DNA of 64,000 nt, from contig JAEWQO010000078.1 in NCBI GenBank assembly GCA_023460315.1, forward strand, positions 48,743-112,742, read 5' to 3'. This document shows, in pieces, positions 16,564-24,681 of this stretch. The stretch is from Actinomycetes bacterium. GTDB taxonomy: Bacteria > Actinomycetota > Coriobacteriia > Coriobacteriales > Eggerthellaceae. Each line of letters begins with the position of its first letter. The first letter of the stretch is position 1. The notes beneath the pieces were generated by a model. That model ran no database searches, was not told the DNA's origin, and worked only from the letters and a program-made list of their open reading frames with translations. Made by a program: the position numbers and the translations under genes.

Positions 16564-17421
16564 TCAGATGCAGTCGGCGAATCGGATGTCGGGCCACAGG
16601 CCGTCGCCATCCTTCTCGATTCGCAGGTGTGAGGGTGGTTTGGGGCGGCCAGCGCGGGGCGAGGAATCTCCGGTCTCCCGCGTATGCTCGGCTTCGCGGA
16701 CCAGTGACGAGAATAGGCATCCCATCTGCTTTTCGTCCGCGAAGAATTCGGGATGCCATTGCACGCCCATGATGAAGGAGCGGTCGCGCACCTCGACCGC
16801 TTCCACGAGACCGTCGGGCCCATAGGCGGTCGCGTCGAGCAGGGGTGCGAGATCACGCACCCCCTGGTGGTGTATCGAATTGGTCGCCAGACGCTCCGCC
16901 TTGAGGATGCTGCCGAGCTTGGAGGCGCGAACGATGTTCACGAAATGCGTGGGCTTGTCGTAATCGCCCTTCTGCCAATGGTTCGGCGTCTCTGCTTGGT
17001 TCGCGTTCTTGCCGGAGAACTGATCCGCAAGATCGAGATGGAGCGTCCCACCGAAGAACACGTTGATCATCTGCATTCCTCGGCATATGCCGAGCAGGGG
17101 AATGTCGAACTGATAGGCGTAGCTCAAGATGAGGCACTCGACCTCCTCGCGCTCCGGCGTGAGTTCTGAGAGCTTGTCGGACGTGGCGCTCTCGCCATAG
17201 CGCTCCGGATTGATGTCGTGTCCGCCGGTCAAGAGAAAGCCGTCGACCAGTGGGAGCAGCGTTTCGTAGACGCGGATGTCATGCGTGAGCGGGAGCATGA
17301 GGGGTGCGCCTCCCGCGGCGACGACGGCTGCCACGTATCGATCCGATACGCGCAGCAGCTCCTCCGACGGGATGTGTGTCGGCACGATTGCGATGACGGG
17401 TAAGGCGGTCATTCCGCTCAA
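16564..17421 (-). CDS. Peptidase C26 family gamma-glutamyl amidohydrolase (PuuD-like)
   Basis: A 285-residue class I glutamine-amidotransferase-like hydrolase. The nucleophile is Cys 113 in GICRGMQ, and His 223 and Glu 225 in QWHPEFF complete the triad. PuuD relatives cleave gamma-glutamyl-GABA, and others cleave gamma-glutamyl peptides or glutathione-like compounds. I keep the TTG at 17421 as start because GAAGGGA lies ten bases upstream; an ATG three codons later would have a spacing near 19. It leads the operon with mnmA and is preceded by the CCTA-N9-TAGG repeat also found before cysK, so its job may be recovery of cysteine or glutamate from gamma-glutamyl compounds. The C-terminal tail of about 45 residues is not part of the core domain. 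Confidence 0.85.
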   Translation of the reverse strand: MSGMTALPVIAIVPTHIPSEELLRVSDRYVAAVVAAGGAPLMLPLTHDIRVYETLLPLVDGFLLTGGHDINPERYGESATSDKLSELTPEREEVECLILSYAYQFDIPLLGICRGMQMINVFFGGTLHLDLADQFSGKNANQAETPNHWQKGDYDKPTHFVNIVRASKLGSILKAERLATNSIHHQGVRDLAPLLDATAYGPDGLVEAVEVRDRSFIMGVQWHPEFFADEKQMGCLFSSLVREAEHTRETGDSSPRAGRPKPPSHLRIEKDGDGLWPDIRFADCI

Positions 17422-17492
17422 GGGGTACCGATCCCTTCTTGATCGAAGTGTGGTTTGCGTTTTCGGCGAGGGTGCACAGTTTCGCCGGAATA

Positions 17493-17515
17493 AATCCTAC
17501 GATAACACTAGGTAA
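17493..17515 (-). promoter_or_regulatory. CCTA-N9-TAGG inverted repeat before the amidohydrolase-mnmA operon
   Basis: AATCCTA (17493-17499), nine bases, TAGGTAA (17509-17515). On the minus strand it reads TTACCTA-N9-TAGGATT, about 75 bases before the TTG start. The same arrangement occurs at 20391-20414 over the cysK promoter. The Rrf2-family protein encoded at 18692 is the likely regulator, but that is inference. Confidence 0.5.
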
Positions 17516-17537
17516 TATTATTTGCAGCGTTCTTGGC

Positions 17538-18458
17538 CTATATCTCCCAACACCACACAGGTTTTTGCCCATTCGTCCGAATGCTGAGCTCTTGGCCCTT
17601 CACGCTCACCCGCGTGTTGGGCGGAATCGACTCGGTCAGAAACGCGCTGCCCCCGATGATCGATCCCTTGCCAACCACGGTTTCGCCGCCAAGCACGCTC
17701 GCGTTTGCGTAGATGGTCACGTCGTCTTCGATGGTGGGGTGGCGTTTGACGCCTCGCAACATCTGGCCGCCGCGCGTCGAGAGCGCTCCCAATGTCACGC
17801 CTTGATACAGCTTCACATGGTTGCCGATGATGGTGGTCTCGCCGATGACGACGCCTGTGGCATGATCTATGAAGAAGTATTCTCCAATGACGGCGCCGGC
17901 GTTGATGTCCACTCCGGTGCCGCTGTGGGCGTATTCGGTGAGGATGCGGGGGATGAGCGGCACGTCCTGCCCATAGAGTATGTGGGCGATGCGGTAGACG
18001 AAGATGGCATACAGGCCGGGATACGAGAAGATGATCTCTTCCTTGCTCTGTGCGGCCGGGTCGCCGTCGAGTGCCGCCTGCACGTCGGTAAGGAGCGTGC
18101 GCTGCACGTTGGGCAGCTGATCGAAGAAAAAGGTGCAGACTTCGGCGGACCGCTGGGCGATTTCAGCCGGATCCATGGTCTCGCCGTCTCGGAAATCAAA
18201 AGCCGCCACCAACTGGTTTCTCAAAGTTTGTTCGATGCGGATGAGCGTGTCCCCGATGAAATAGTCGGGGCTGGTTGCTCCCGTGAGCGACTCTGTGCCA
18301 AAGTAGCCAGGAAACACCACGCGCCGAATGTCCTTCAACATTGCCGTCAGTGCCGTTCGGCTGGGGAAGCGTCTGCTGGGCTTCGTGAAGAATATCTCAT
18401 CTGCCTCGTAATTCTTCGCGATACCCTCAACGATACGCTCCAGGTTGTCTCCAAACAT
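17538..18458 (-). CDS. cysE: Serine O-acetyltransferase
   Basis: A 306-residue enzyme of the long EpsC/SAT group that acetylates serine with acetyl-CoA as the first step of cysteine synthesis. An N-terminal helical domain (residues 1-190) precedes a left-handed beta-helix of hexapeptide repeats. The motifs AHSGTGVDINAGAVIG, IDHATGVVIG and GVTLGA carry the catalytic Asp/His region. The length fits the plant-like and anaerobe type rather than the 270-residue enterobacterial CysE. It is divergent from the Rrf2 gene and has its own promoter at 18503-18530. With cysK (20509) it completes the cysteine pathway from serine and sulfide. Confidence 0.95.
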   Translation of the reverse strand: MFGDNLERIVEGIAKNYEADEIFFTKPSRRFPSRTALTAMLKDIRRVVFPGYFGTESLTGATSPDYFIGDTLIRIEQTLRNQLVAAFDFRDGETMDPAEIAQRSAEVCTFFFDQLPNVQRTLLTDVQAALDGDPAAQSKEEIIFSYPGLYAIFVYRIAHILYGQDVPLIPRILTEYAHSGTGVDINAGAVIGEYFFIDHATGVVIGETTIIGNHVKLYQGVTLGALSTRGGQMLRGVKRHPTIEDDVTIYANASVLGGETVVGKGSIIGGSAFLTESIPPNTRVSVKGQELSIRTNGQKPVWCWEI

Positions 18459-18502
18459 CGCATCTCCTCGTCTGCTGCGCTGCAGTGGTTGCAGTCAAGC
18501 AA

Positions 18503-18530
18503 ATAATATAAGAACGCTCGGTGATGTCAA
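18503..18530 (-). promoter_or_regulatory. cysE promoter
   Basis: On the minus strand TTGACA (complement of 18525-18530), a 16-base spacer and TATTAT (complement of 18503-18508) make a near-consensus sigma70 promoter 45 bases before the cysE start. Confidence 0.6.
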
Positions 18531-18691
18531 CTCGCCACCGGGGCTCGTCGGACGAAAACGCCGGGTTCTGGGGCGCTGACGGTCGGCCGAGAAGCTGTGG
18601 TATCATGGCACTGCGCGTACGAGGCGTCGTTTTTTCGGGTGCTCGTCAAGCGCTTTCGTTCCCGATCTTCCGTTTGCGAATAGAGGTTGCC

Positions 18692-19129
18692 ATGAAGATA
18701 TCCACGAAGGGTCTGTATGCGGTGCGCTTTATGCTGTATCTGACCGAGCGGGGCAGCGCGGAACCCGTTTCCCTGAAGGACGTCTCGAAGGCTTGTTCCA
18801 TATCCAAGAAATACCTTGAGCAAATCGTTCCCAACCTTGTGGTGGCCAGCCTCGTGAGATCGGTGCGGGGTGCAGCCGGCGGCTACCGTCTGGCAAAGTC
18901 GGCATCAAACATCACGCTGCTCGACGTCTTGCGCGTCACCGAGGGAAGCTTGGCTCCTGTGCCCTGCTTGCAGGATGGCGAATTTGACTGCACGCTGCCT
19001 TCCCCTTGCTTGGAGATAGAGGTATGGAAGGGGTTGAATGACCTGGTCAATAACTATCTGGCCGGCATCACCCTGCAGGAAGTCGTTGATCGGGAATCTG
19101 TCGTGGCGGCGGACAGCTACTCCATTTAG
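18692..19129 (+). CDS. Rrf2-family transcriptional regulator (CymR/IscR-like)
   Basis: A 145-residue winged-helix regulator. MKISTKGLYAVRFMLYL is the typical Rrf2 start; SLKDVSKACSISKKYLEQI is the recognition region and VRGAAGGYRLAK the wing. Three cysteines in a PCLQDGEFDC...PC segment (about residues 90-110) could hold an Fe-S cluster as in IscR, although CymR-type members sense O-acetylserine through CysK. ATG 18692 is preceded by AGAGG with five-base spacing. The position between cysE and cysK, with a shared repeat before cysK and the mnmA operon, suggests control of sulfur metabolism. Confidence 0.9.
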   Translation: MKISTKGLYAVRFMLYLTERGSAEPVSLKDVSKACSISKKYLEQIVPNLVVASLVRSVRGAAGGYRLAKSASNITLLDVLRVTEGSLAPVPCLQDGEFDCTLPSPCLEIEVWKGLNDLVNNYLAGITLQEVVDRESVVAADSYSI

Positions 19130-19180
19130 CAACGGTCGGCTTGTCGGTTGCAGCGTGCCTTTGTCCCTTTGACGACGAGG

Positions 19181-19205
19181 GGATTATAGGGCGGGCCGAT
19201 AATCC
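19181..19205 (+). terminator. Hairpin after Rrf2 gene
   Basis: GGATTAT (19181-19187) pairs perfectly with ATAATCC (19199-19205) around an 11-base GC-rich loop, 50 bases after the stop. No T-tract follows. Confidence 0.4.
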
Positions 19206-19371
19206 GGCTCCGAAAAATCGAATACCAAAAAATACCAGGTCAGACATGACTTTTTAAAAGAATAAGACCATCTTTCCACAAAGATCCGCACGGTCCCCTG
19301 AAATACTAGAGCGATTCGGTATGATTCAATCGTGTCAAATTAAGGGAACCGGAAGACAGGGAGGATGCTTC

Positions 19372-20298
19372 ATGACGCTGCAGCAGCTTCGTTCTTTCAT
19401 CGCCGTTGCCGAAAGCGGCTCCATCAGCGCTGCGGCCCATGCTCTCTTTATCTCGCAATCGAGCCTCTCGGTGGCCATCAAGGATCTCGAGCAAGAGACG
19501 GGAGTGATTGCGTTCGAACGCTCGAATCGGGGTATCACGCTTACCAGGGAGGGAGTGGAGCTTTTGGGCTTTGCCCGCCAGGTGGTGGAACAGGCTGACC
19601 TCATGGAGAGGCGATACACCCGCGTAGGCTCTTCGTCGTCGCAGCGCCTCGCTATCTCCACGCAGCACTACGCGTTCAGCGTGGAGGCGTTTCTTGAGTT
19701 TGTGGGGGAGAGCGAGGACGATGGCTATGATTTCATCCTGCGCGAGACCCGCACGGGCGAAATCATCGACGACGTGAAGGATTTTCGAAGCGATGTCGGC
19801 ATACTGTATCTGAGCACGTTCAACGAACGGGTGCTGGGTGCGGCGCTCGCGGATGCGGGCCTCAGGTTCACTTCTTTGTTCCAGGCGCAGCCTCACGTGT
19901 TCGTCGGGGAGGGCCATCCCCTTGCCGGACGAAGGACGCTCGCTGTCGAGGATTTGGTCGACTATCCCCGCTATTCGTTCGAGCAGGGGTCGGCAAACTC
20001 GTTTTATTATTCGGAAGAGCCTTTGGCCGAGCTGCCCCACAAGAAAAAGATCGTCATCGGAGATCGCGGCACGCTTTCCAATTTGCTTGTTCACCATGAT
20101 GACTATACCATATCCACGGGGGTGCTGTCCAGCGAGATGCACGCGGGGATTGCGGCGGTTCCCCTTGAGACGGAAGAGAGGATGAATGTCGGCTATCTGG
20201 TCCATGCTGATCGGCAGCTGAGCGTGCTTGCGCAACGCTACCTTGAAAAACTTCAGCATTTTATCGAAAGCTATCAGCAACAATATGCCGAATTGTGA
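19372..20298 (+). CDS. LysR-family transcriptional regulator
   Basis: A 308-residue regulator with an N-terminal HTH (LQQLRSFIAVAESGSISAAA, SQSSLSVAIKDLE) and a C-terminal effector-binding domain beginning near residue 90 (STQHYAFSVEAF). ATG 19372 is preceded by GGGAGG with a spacing of seven. It is closely similar to the LysR at 49914 and to the HTH-less protein at 52427: TQHYAFSV, YPRYSFEQG and STGVLSSEM are shared. It lies upstream of cysK on the same strand, but separated by 210 bases with a separate cysK promoter, so a link to cysteine synthesis is possible but not shown. The effector is unknown. Confidence 0.92.
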   Translation: MTLQQLRSFIAVAESGSISAAAHALFISQSSLSVAIKDLEQETGVIAFERSNRGITLTREGVELLGFARQVVEQADLMERRYTRVGSSSSQRLAISTQHYAFSVEAFLEFVGESEDDGYDFILRETRTGEIIDDVKDFRSDVGILYLSTFNERVLGAALADAGLRFTSLFQAQPHVFVGEGHPLAGRRTLAVEDLVDYPRYSFEQGSANSFYYSEEPLAELPHKKKIVIGDRGTLSNLLVHHDDYTISTGVLSSEMHAGIAAVPLETEERMNVGYLVHADRQLSVLAQRYLEKLQHFIESYQQQYAEL

Positions 20299-20384
20299 GA
20301 GGATGCACCAGAAGGGAGACCCTTCTTCCTGAGGTGTGCTGAAGCGTCAGACAAGTGAATATGGCATTAATTGGAAAATCAATA

Positions 20385-20414
20385 TTGACAAAACCTATAA
20401 GTTAAGTAGGATTT
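20385..20414 (+). promoter_or_regulatory. cysK promoter overlapped by CCTA-N9-TAGG operator
   Basis: TTGACA (20385-20390), a 16-base spacer and TAGGAT (20407-20412) form the promoter. AAACCTA (20391-20397), nine bases and TAGGATTT (20407-20414) form an inverted repeat covering the spacer and the -10 box, so a bound protein would block polymerase. The repeat matches the one at 17493-17515. Confidence 0.6.
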
Positions 20415-20508
20415 AAGGTATGAGAAATGGATTGGGCTTGCGAATCGGGCAGCAGGTGGGAACCGCCTCCTCGCATTGGCCCGCCGGACAAGAGAAAGCA
20501 GGCACGTC

Positions 20509-21441
20509 ATGGCAATTCACAAGAATGTTTCAGAGCTTATCGGAGGCACCCCTCTCGTCGAACTTTCTAACTTCGAGAAGAATCATGATTTGAAGGCGAC
20601 CGTCGTCGGCAAAGTCGAGCTGTTCAACCCTGCAGGCTCGGTGAAGGACCGCATTGCCAAGTCCATGATCGACGTGGCGGTGGAAGCTGGGAAGATCGAT
20701 GCAGACACCGTCATCATCGAACCCACCTCGGGCAACACGGGCATCGGGCTCGCCGCCATTGCGGCGGCTCGCGGAAACCGACTGATCATCACCATGCCCG
20801 AGACGATGTCGGTCGAGCGCCGCAACCTCATGAAGGCCTATGGTGCCGAGCTCGTCCTCACTGACGGGTCGAAGGGCATGAAGGGCGCCATCGCCCGCGC
20901 AACGGAGCTGTCTGAGGAAATCCCCAACTCGTTCATTCCCAGCCAGTTCACGAATCCGGCCAATCCGGCCATCCACGAAGCCACCACGGGACCTGAGATC
21001 TGGGCTGATTCTGATGGTAAGGTTGACATTCTTGTCGCAGGCGTCGGGACCGGTGGGACAATCAGCGGTGCCGGAGCCTACCTGAAAAAGCAAAACCCGG
21101 ATGTCAAGGTGGTTGCCGTCGAGCCTGCTGGCTCGCCCGTGCTGTCCGAGGGTCATGCCGGCGCCCACAAGATCCAGGGTATCGGAGCGGGATTCGTGCC
21201 CGACACGCTGGACACGAGCATCTATGACGAGATCATCGCCATCTCTGACGAAGAGGCATTCGCCATCGGCCGCGAGCTGGCTGCAAAGGACGGACTGCTG
21301 GTGGGCATCTCGTCAGGCGCAGCCGTTGCCGCGGCCGCCACGTTGGCGCAGCGGCCCGAGAACGAAGGGAAGACTATCGTCGCCATCCTGCCGGATACCG
21401 GCGAGCGCTACCTGTCCACGGCCATGTTCGACTTCTCGTAG
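20509..21441 (+). CDS. cysK: Cysteine synthase A (O-acetylserine sulfhydrylase)
   Basis: A 310-residue PLP enzyme that makes cysteine from O-acetylserine and sulfide. The PLP lysine is in AGSVKDR, the substrate loop is PTSGNTGIG, and the phosphate-binding loop is GVGTGGTISG; length and motifs are those of CysK. ATG 20509 starts at the conserved MAIHKNVSELIGGTPLV. The ribosome-binding site is weak. The gene stands alone, with its own promoter and operator, and converges on the sensor kinase gene through the hairpin at 21451-21468. If the Rrf2 protein is CymR-like, CysK may also act as its partner in sensing O-acetylserine. Confidence 0.96.
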   Translation: MAIHKNVSELIGGTPLVELSNFEKNHDLKATVVGKVELFNPAGSVKDRIAKSMIDVAVEAGKIDADTVIIEPTSGNTGIGLAAIAAARGNRLIITMPETMSVERRNLMKAYGAELVLTDGSKGMKGAIARATELSEEIPNSFIPSQFTNPANPAIHEATTGPEIWADSDGKVDILVAGVGTGGTISGAGAYLKKQNPDVKVVAVEPAGSPVLSEGHAGAHKIQGIGAGFVPDTLDTSIYDEIIAISDEEAFAIGRELAAKDGLLVGISSGAAVAAAATLAQRPENEGKTIVAILPDTGERYLSTAMFDFS

Positions 21442-21450
21442 CATCTCTTT

Positions 21451-21468
21451 CCGGATGGTTCCATCCGG
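21451..21468. terminator. Compact hairpin cysK/sensor kinase
   Basis: CCGGATGG-TT-CCATCCGG is a perfect 8-bp stem with a two-base loop between two convergent stop codons. Confidence 0.55.
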
Positions 21469-21469
21469 C

Positions 21470-22798
21470 TCAGGTGGGGCACGGCGTCGCCGTCGGCAAG
21501 ATTGCGGTGAAGGTCGTGCCCCCTTCTTCTGAGCTTTCGACGGACAGCGTGCCGCCGTGCTCTTCCGCGACAGCAAAGGCGATGGCGAGTCCAAGGCCAT
21601 ATCCTCCATCGCGTGCGCGCGCTTTGTCGGCCCGATAGAAGCGGTCGAACACATGGGGGAGGTCTTCGGGCGCGATGGCGGGACCAGAATTATGCACGGT
21701 CAGGGTGATGTCTTTCTGGTTTCGTTGCAGCCTGACACGCACCTCGCCGCCCGTCCCGGCATACTTGCAGGCATTGTCGACCAGGGTGATGACCAGACGA
21801 TGCAAACGCGACTCATCTCCCTGAACGCCGAGGTCTTCGGCAATGTCCGAAGAAAGGGACACTCCCCGCTCAAAGGCAACCGACTCGAATTGAAGCAAGC
21901 TGCCCTCCACAAGGCCGGACAGGTCAACCTGTTCGTGCGCTGGAGCCATGCCTTTTTCGTCGAGCCGAGCAAGGAGGAGCAGGTCGCCAACGAGCTCCTG
22001 CATCCGTTCCGCCTCTGCCTGGGTGCCTTCAACCCATTGGCTCTGACTGGCGATGGAGCGCTCTGGATGCTCGAGCAGGATGGACGAGTTCGCGAGGATG
22101 ACCGTGAGCGGCGTCTTAAGCTCATGCGACGCGTCGGCGACAAACCGCTTCTGTTGCGTCCAAGCGTGCTGGACGGGCTTCAGCGCCCATCGCGAGAAGA
22201 AGAGGTTGACCACGAGGAAAACGAGCAATGCGGCGATCCCCACTCCGGCAAGCGTCAGGGCAAGGGTCTGCCATCCCGAAGCTGAAGTTCTGTCGGCGAA
22301 AGCGAGATAGGTTCCCGTGCTGTCCGTGCGTTTCACATAATAGAGTCCTGAGCTATCAAGCAAGCCCGATCCGTCTTCCTTGTCAGAAAGTTCGTCGGTG
22401 GCCTGCTTGAGAACGTCGTCCGCTATCGATGCTGTTGTGGTGTCGGTCAGGGCCTCCAAGGTCCCGTCTTCGGATTCCCGATATACGGCAACAGGAATGA
22501 AGCGGGAATTCTGGGTTTTCCCACCAATCTGGAACGGGGTGTCGCCATCCGTGTCATCTTCCGAACGATCATCGGTCGGAAGACTGTCTCGCTCGGAGTT
22601 TTCCGTTTGCTCGATGGTTGACCGCAGATCCTTCACTTCCTGCGTATTGCGATTGATTGAGCTGTTCAGAGCTGCATAGACATCTCCCTCAGCCTGCTGG
22701 TGATTGATGATGCAGATGGCGGTGAACACGACGGCCAGCACGATGGCAACGGTGCCCATGTTGAGTGCAATGAACTTGATGCGCAGCTGTTTCAGCAT
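21470..22798 (-). CDS. Two-component sensor histidine kinase
   Basis: A 442-residue membrane kinase. One span lies at about residues 10-32, an acidic extracytoplasmic domain at 33-170 and a second span at 175-205. The dimerisation/phosphoacceptor motif is DASHELKTPLT, the N box DNACKYA, and the F and G2 regions FDRFYRADKA and GYGLGLAIA. It phosphorylates the response regulator encoded just before it, whose stop it overlaps by seven bases. The outer domain is rich in Asp, Glu, Ser and Thr and may sense a cation or an envelope state; this is inference. The divergent polyphosphate/lipoprotein operon is the likely target. Confidence 0.93.
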   Translation of the reverse strand: MLKQLRIKFIALNMGTVAIVLAVVFTAICIINHQQAEGDVYAALNSSINRNTQEVKDLRSTIEQTENSERDSLPTDDRSEDDTDGDTPFQIGGKTQNSRFIPVAVYRESEDGTLEALTDTTTASIADDVLKQATDELSDKEDGSGLLDSSGLYYVKRTDSTGTYLAFADRTSASGWQTLALTLAGVGIAALLVFLVVNLFFSRWALKPVQHAWTQQKRFVADASHELKTPLTVILANSSILLEHPERSIASQSQWVEGTQAEAERMQELVGDLLLLARLDEKGMAPAHEQVDLSGLVEGSLLQFESVAFERGVSLSSDIAEDLGVQGDESRLHRLVITLVDNACKYAGTGGEVRVRLQRNQKDITLTVHNSGPAIAPEDLPHVFDRFYRADKARARDGGYGLGLAIAFAVAEEHGGTLSVESSEEGGTTFTAILPTATPCPT

Positions 22799-23478
22799 GG
22801 CTCGCCTCTCTTTTCGGTCAGGCGATAACCGGCTTTTCGCAGCGTTTCGATGAGCGTCTTGGAACCGAGAAAGTCAAGCTTCTTGCGGAGGAACGATACA
22901 TACGCTTCCACGTTGTTGTCTTCTGCGCTCGACTCGATGCCCCAGACCTTCTCGATGAGCAGGTCTTTCGACACCACCTGTCCGTGATTTGCCATCAGCA
23001 CCTTGGCAAGGGAGAATTCCTTGAAGCTGAGGTGGATGGACTTGGTGCCGCACGCGAGGTCAAAGCTTTCCAGGTTGAGGGTCAGGTCGGCGAATTCCAT
23101 CTTTTCGAATATGATCTCGCCTTGGCGGCGTCCAAGCGCCCGCAGGTGGGCCAAAAGCTCCGCAGGAGAGAAAGGTTTGGTCATGTAGTCGTCAGCGCCG
23201 CTATCAAGGCCGGTGATTTTGTCTGGAACGGCATCGCGCGCAGTTAGCAACAGCACGGGAGTGCTGATGGAGTGTCGGCGCAATTCGGCGACGACGGAAA
23301 AACCGTCCATTTTTGGAAGCATGACATCGAGGACGATCACGTCGTACTGTCCGCTTGCCGCCCAGTCGCGTCCGGCCACTCCGTCGTGGACGGCATCGGT
23401 GTCATAACCGTTCTCCTCGAGGATGTGGCCAAGGGCTTGAGCCAGGCGCACATCGTCTTCGACGATCAATATCCTCAT
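22792..23478 (-). CDS. OmpR-family response regulator
   Basis: A 228-residue regulator. The receiver domain (MRILIVEDD, phospho-Asp in VIVLDVMLPKMDG, Lys in MTKPF) is followed by a winged-helix domain ending in RKLDFLGSKTLIETLRKAGYRL. I chose ATG 23478 because AGGAAAGG lies about eight bases upstream; longer frames carry a non-homologous leader. It overlaps the kinase gene and is divergent from the VTC operon. Repeats of TTTCAGG spaced 11 bp before both transcription units are the probable binding sites, implying autoregulation plus activation of the operon. Confidence 0.95.
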   Translation of the reverse strand: MRILIVEDDVRLAQALGHILEENGYDTDAVHDGVAGRDWAASGQYDVIVLDVMLPKMDGFSVVAELRRHSISTPVLLLTARDAVPDKITGLDSGADDYMTKPFSPAELLAHLRALGRRQGEIIFEKMEFADLTLNLESFDLACGTKSIHLSFKEFSLAKVLMANHGQVVSKDLLIEKVWGIESSAEDNNVEAYVSFLRKKLDFLGSKTLIETLRKAGYRLTEKRGEPC

Positions 23479-23518
23479 GATCGCTGCCTTTCCTCTGTGT
23501 TCGTGCCTCGCTTCTTCC

Positions 23519-23615
23519 ATTGTAGGCTCTTCCCTGAAAAGGACCTGAAAGAACAGCGGAAAACCGTTCGATCTGCCCTGCCTTTCAGGGAAATTTCAGG
23601 ATGTGGGGCTAGGAT
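23519..23615. promoter_or_regulatory. Mirror-image response-regulator boxes and divergent promoters
   Basis: On the plus strand TTTCAGG occurs at 23583-23589 and 23594-23600, followed nine bases later by the -10 box TAGGAT (23610-23615) for the VTC operon. On the minus strand the same TTTCAGG pair (complement of 23544-23550 and 23533-23539, again 11 bp apart) is followed eight bases later by TACAAT (complement of 23519-23524) for the regulator gene. The repeat occupies the place of the -35 box in both cases, as in PhoB-type activation. Confidence 0.65.
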
Positions 23616-23685
23616 TTCAATCCGAGGCCGACGGCATGATGCTTCTTTTCTGCACGCATCCTGCCAAAAAGGAAAGGACTGATTC

Positions 23686-24681
23686 ATGGACACCTTCACT
23701 GACGTGTTCGAGCGAAAAGAGATCAAATACCGCCTGTCTGCATGTCAGCATCAGGCGATGGTTGGTGCACTTGCCGGCATTATGGTGCCGGATGAGTTTG
23801 GCTGCACGCCGATCGTCAGCGTGTACTTTGACACGCCAGCCCGCTCGCTCATCGACCGCTCTCTCGAGAGGCCGCTGTACAAGGAGAAGCTGCGGCTGCG
23901 CAGTTACGGTGCACCCCATGAAGAAGATCGGGTTTTCGTGGAGCTCAAGAAAAAATTCGAGGGCATCGTATACAAACGCCGGGTGGGAATGTCCTATGCG
24001 GCGGCGCGTGCCTATCTCGGTGGCCTTTCCTATGAAAAAGCGTGCGCACACTATCCGTTGCCCGATTCGATCATGGCCTCAGAATCCCTTTCGCCCCGCA
24101 GCCTTCAGATTGCTCGGGAGATAAACCAGTTCATTGTTCACCACCGTCCTCTGCGCTCCTCGATGGTCATCGCTTGCAGGCGCACGGCCTATCGGCTGAT
24201 GGATGCGTCGGGGCCAGAGAGCGAGGTGGATGACGTGCGCATCACGTTTGACGAGGAAGTGGCCTATCGAGACCTATTCTCTTCGAATCCCGCAGGCCCT
24301 TCGCATCCTCTGATGGGAGATGGCCAGGCCATCATGGAGATCAAGTCAGCCGGCCCGTTTCCGCTGTGGCTCGTGCAGGCGTTGGGCGCCTGTCAGGCTT
24401 ATCCCTCTTCGTTCTCGAAGTATGGAGAGGCGTACCGCGCTTGTGCGAACGCGTTGAAGATCGAAAACGAGAAAGCCGCCACATCGCGCGCCGGCGGCGA
24501 GTCGCGTGCTTCTCGTCTGGAGAGCCTCGACAGTGACCTCGCTGGTCGGAGGGGCCATGGAGCCGTTCGGGCGGAAGCGGAGGAAAGGGGGGAGTGCCTG
24601 ATGTCGGGTGCACGTGACGTGCGGCATCGGCGCTTCTTAGCTCCTCGGCATGCGGCCAAGAACGGAGGCCGTTGTGCTTGA
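23686..24681 (+). CDS. VTC-domain polyphosphate polymerase
   Basis: A 331-residue protein of the VTC4-like family, which makes polyphosphate from ATP inside a basic tunnel. Typical elements are RKEIKYRL (residues 11-18), SVYFDTP, KEKLRLRSYG, VFVELKKKFEGIVYKRR and EIKSAGPFPLWL near residue 223, supplying the alternating Lys/Arg/Glu residues. The last 75 residues are Ala/Arg/Glu-rich and outside the domain. It is the first gene of a three-gene operon with DUF4956 and a Cthe_2159-type lipoprotein, a grouping also known from Firmicutes. The reaction is inferred from the family; bacterial members may also act in envelope or spore-coat assembly. Confidence 0.85.
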   Translation: MDTFTDVFERKEIKYRLSACQHQAMVGALAGIMVPDEFGCTPIVSVYFDTPARSLIDRSLERPLYKEKLRLRSYGAPHEEDRVFVELKKKFEGIVYKRRVGMSYAAARAYLGGLSYEKACAHYPLPDSIMASESLSPRSLQIAREINQFIVHHRPLRSSMVIACRRTAYRLMDASGPESEVDDVRITFDEEVAYRDLFSSNPAGPSHPLMGDGQAIMEIKSAGPFPLWLVQALGACQAYPSSFSKYGEAYRACANALKIENEKAATSRAGGESRASRLESLDSDLAGRRGHGAVRAEAEERGECLMSGARDVRHRRFLAPRHAAKNGGRCA

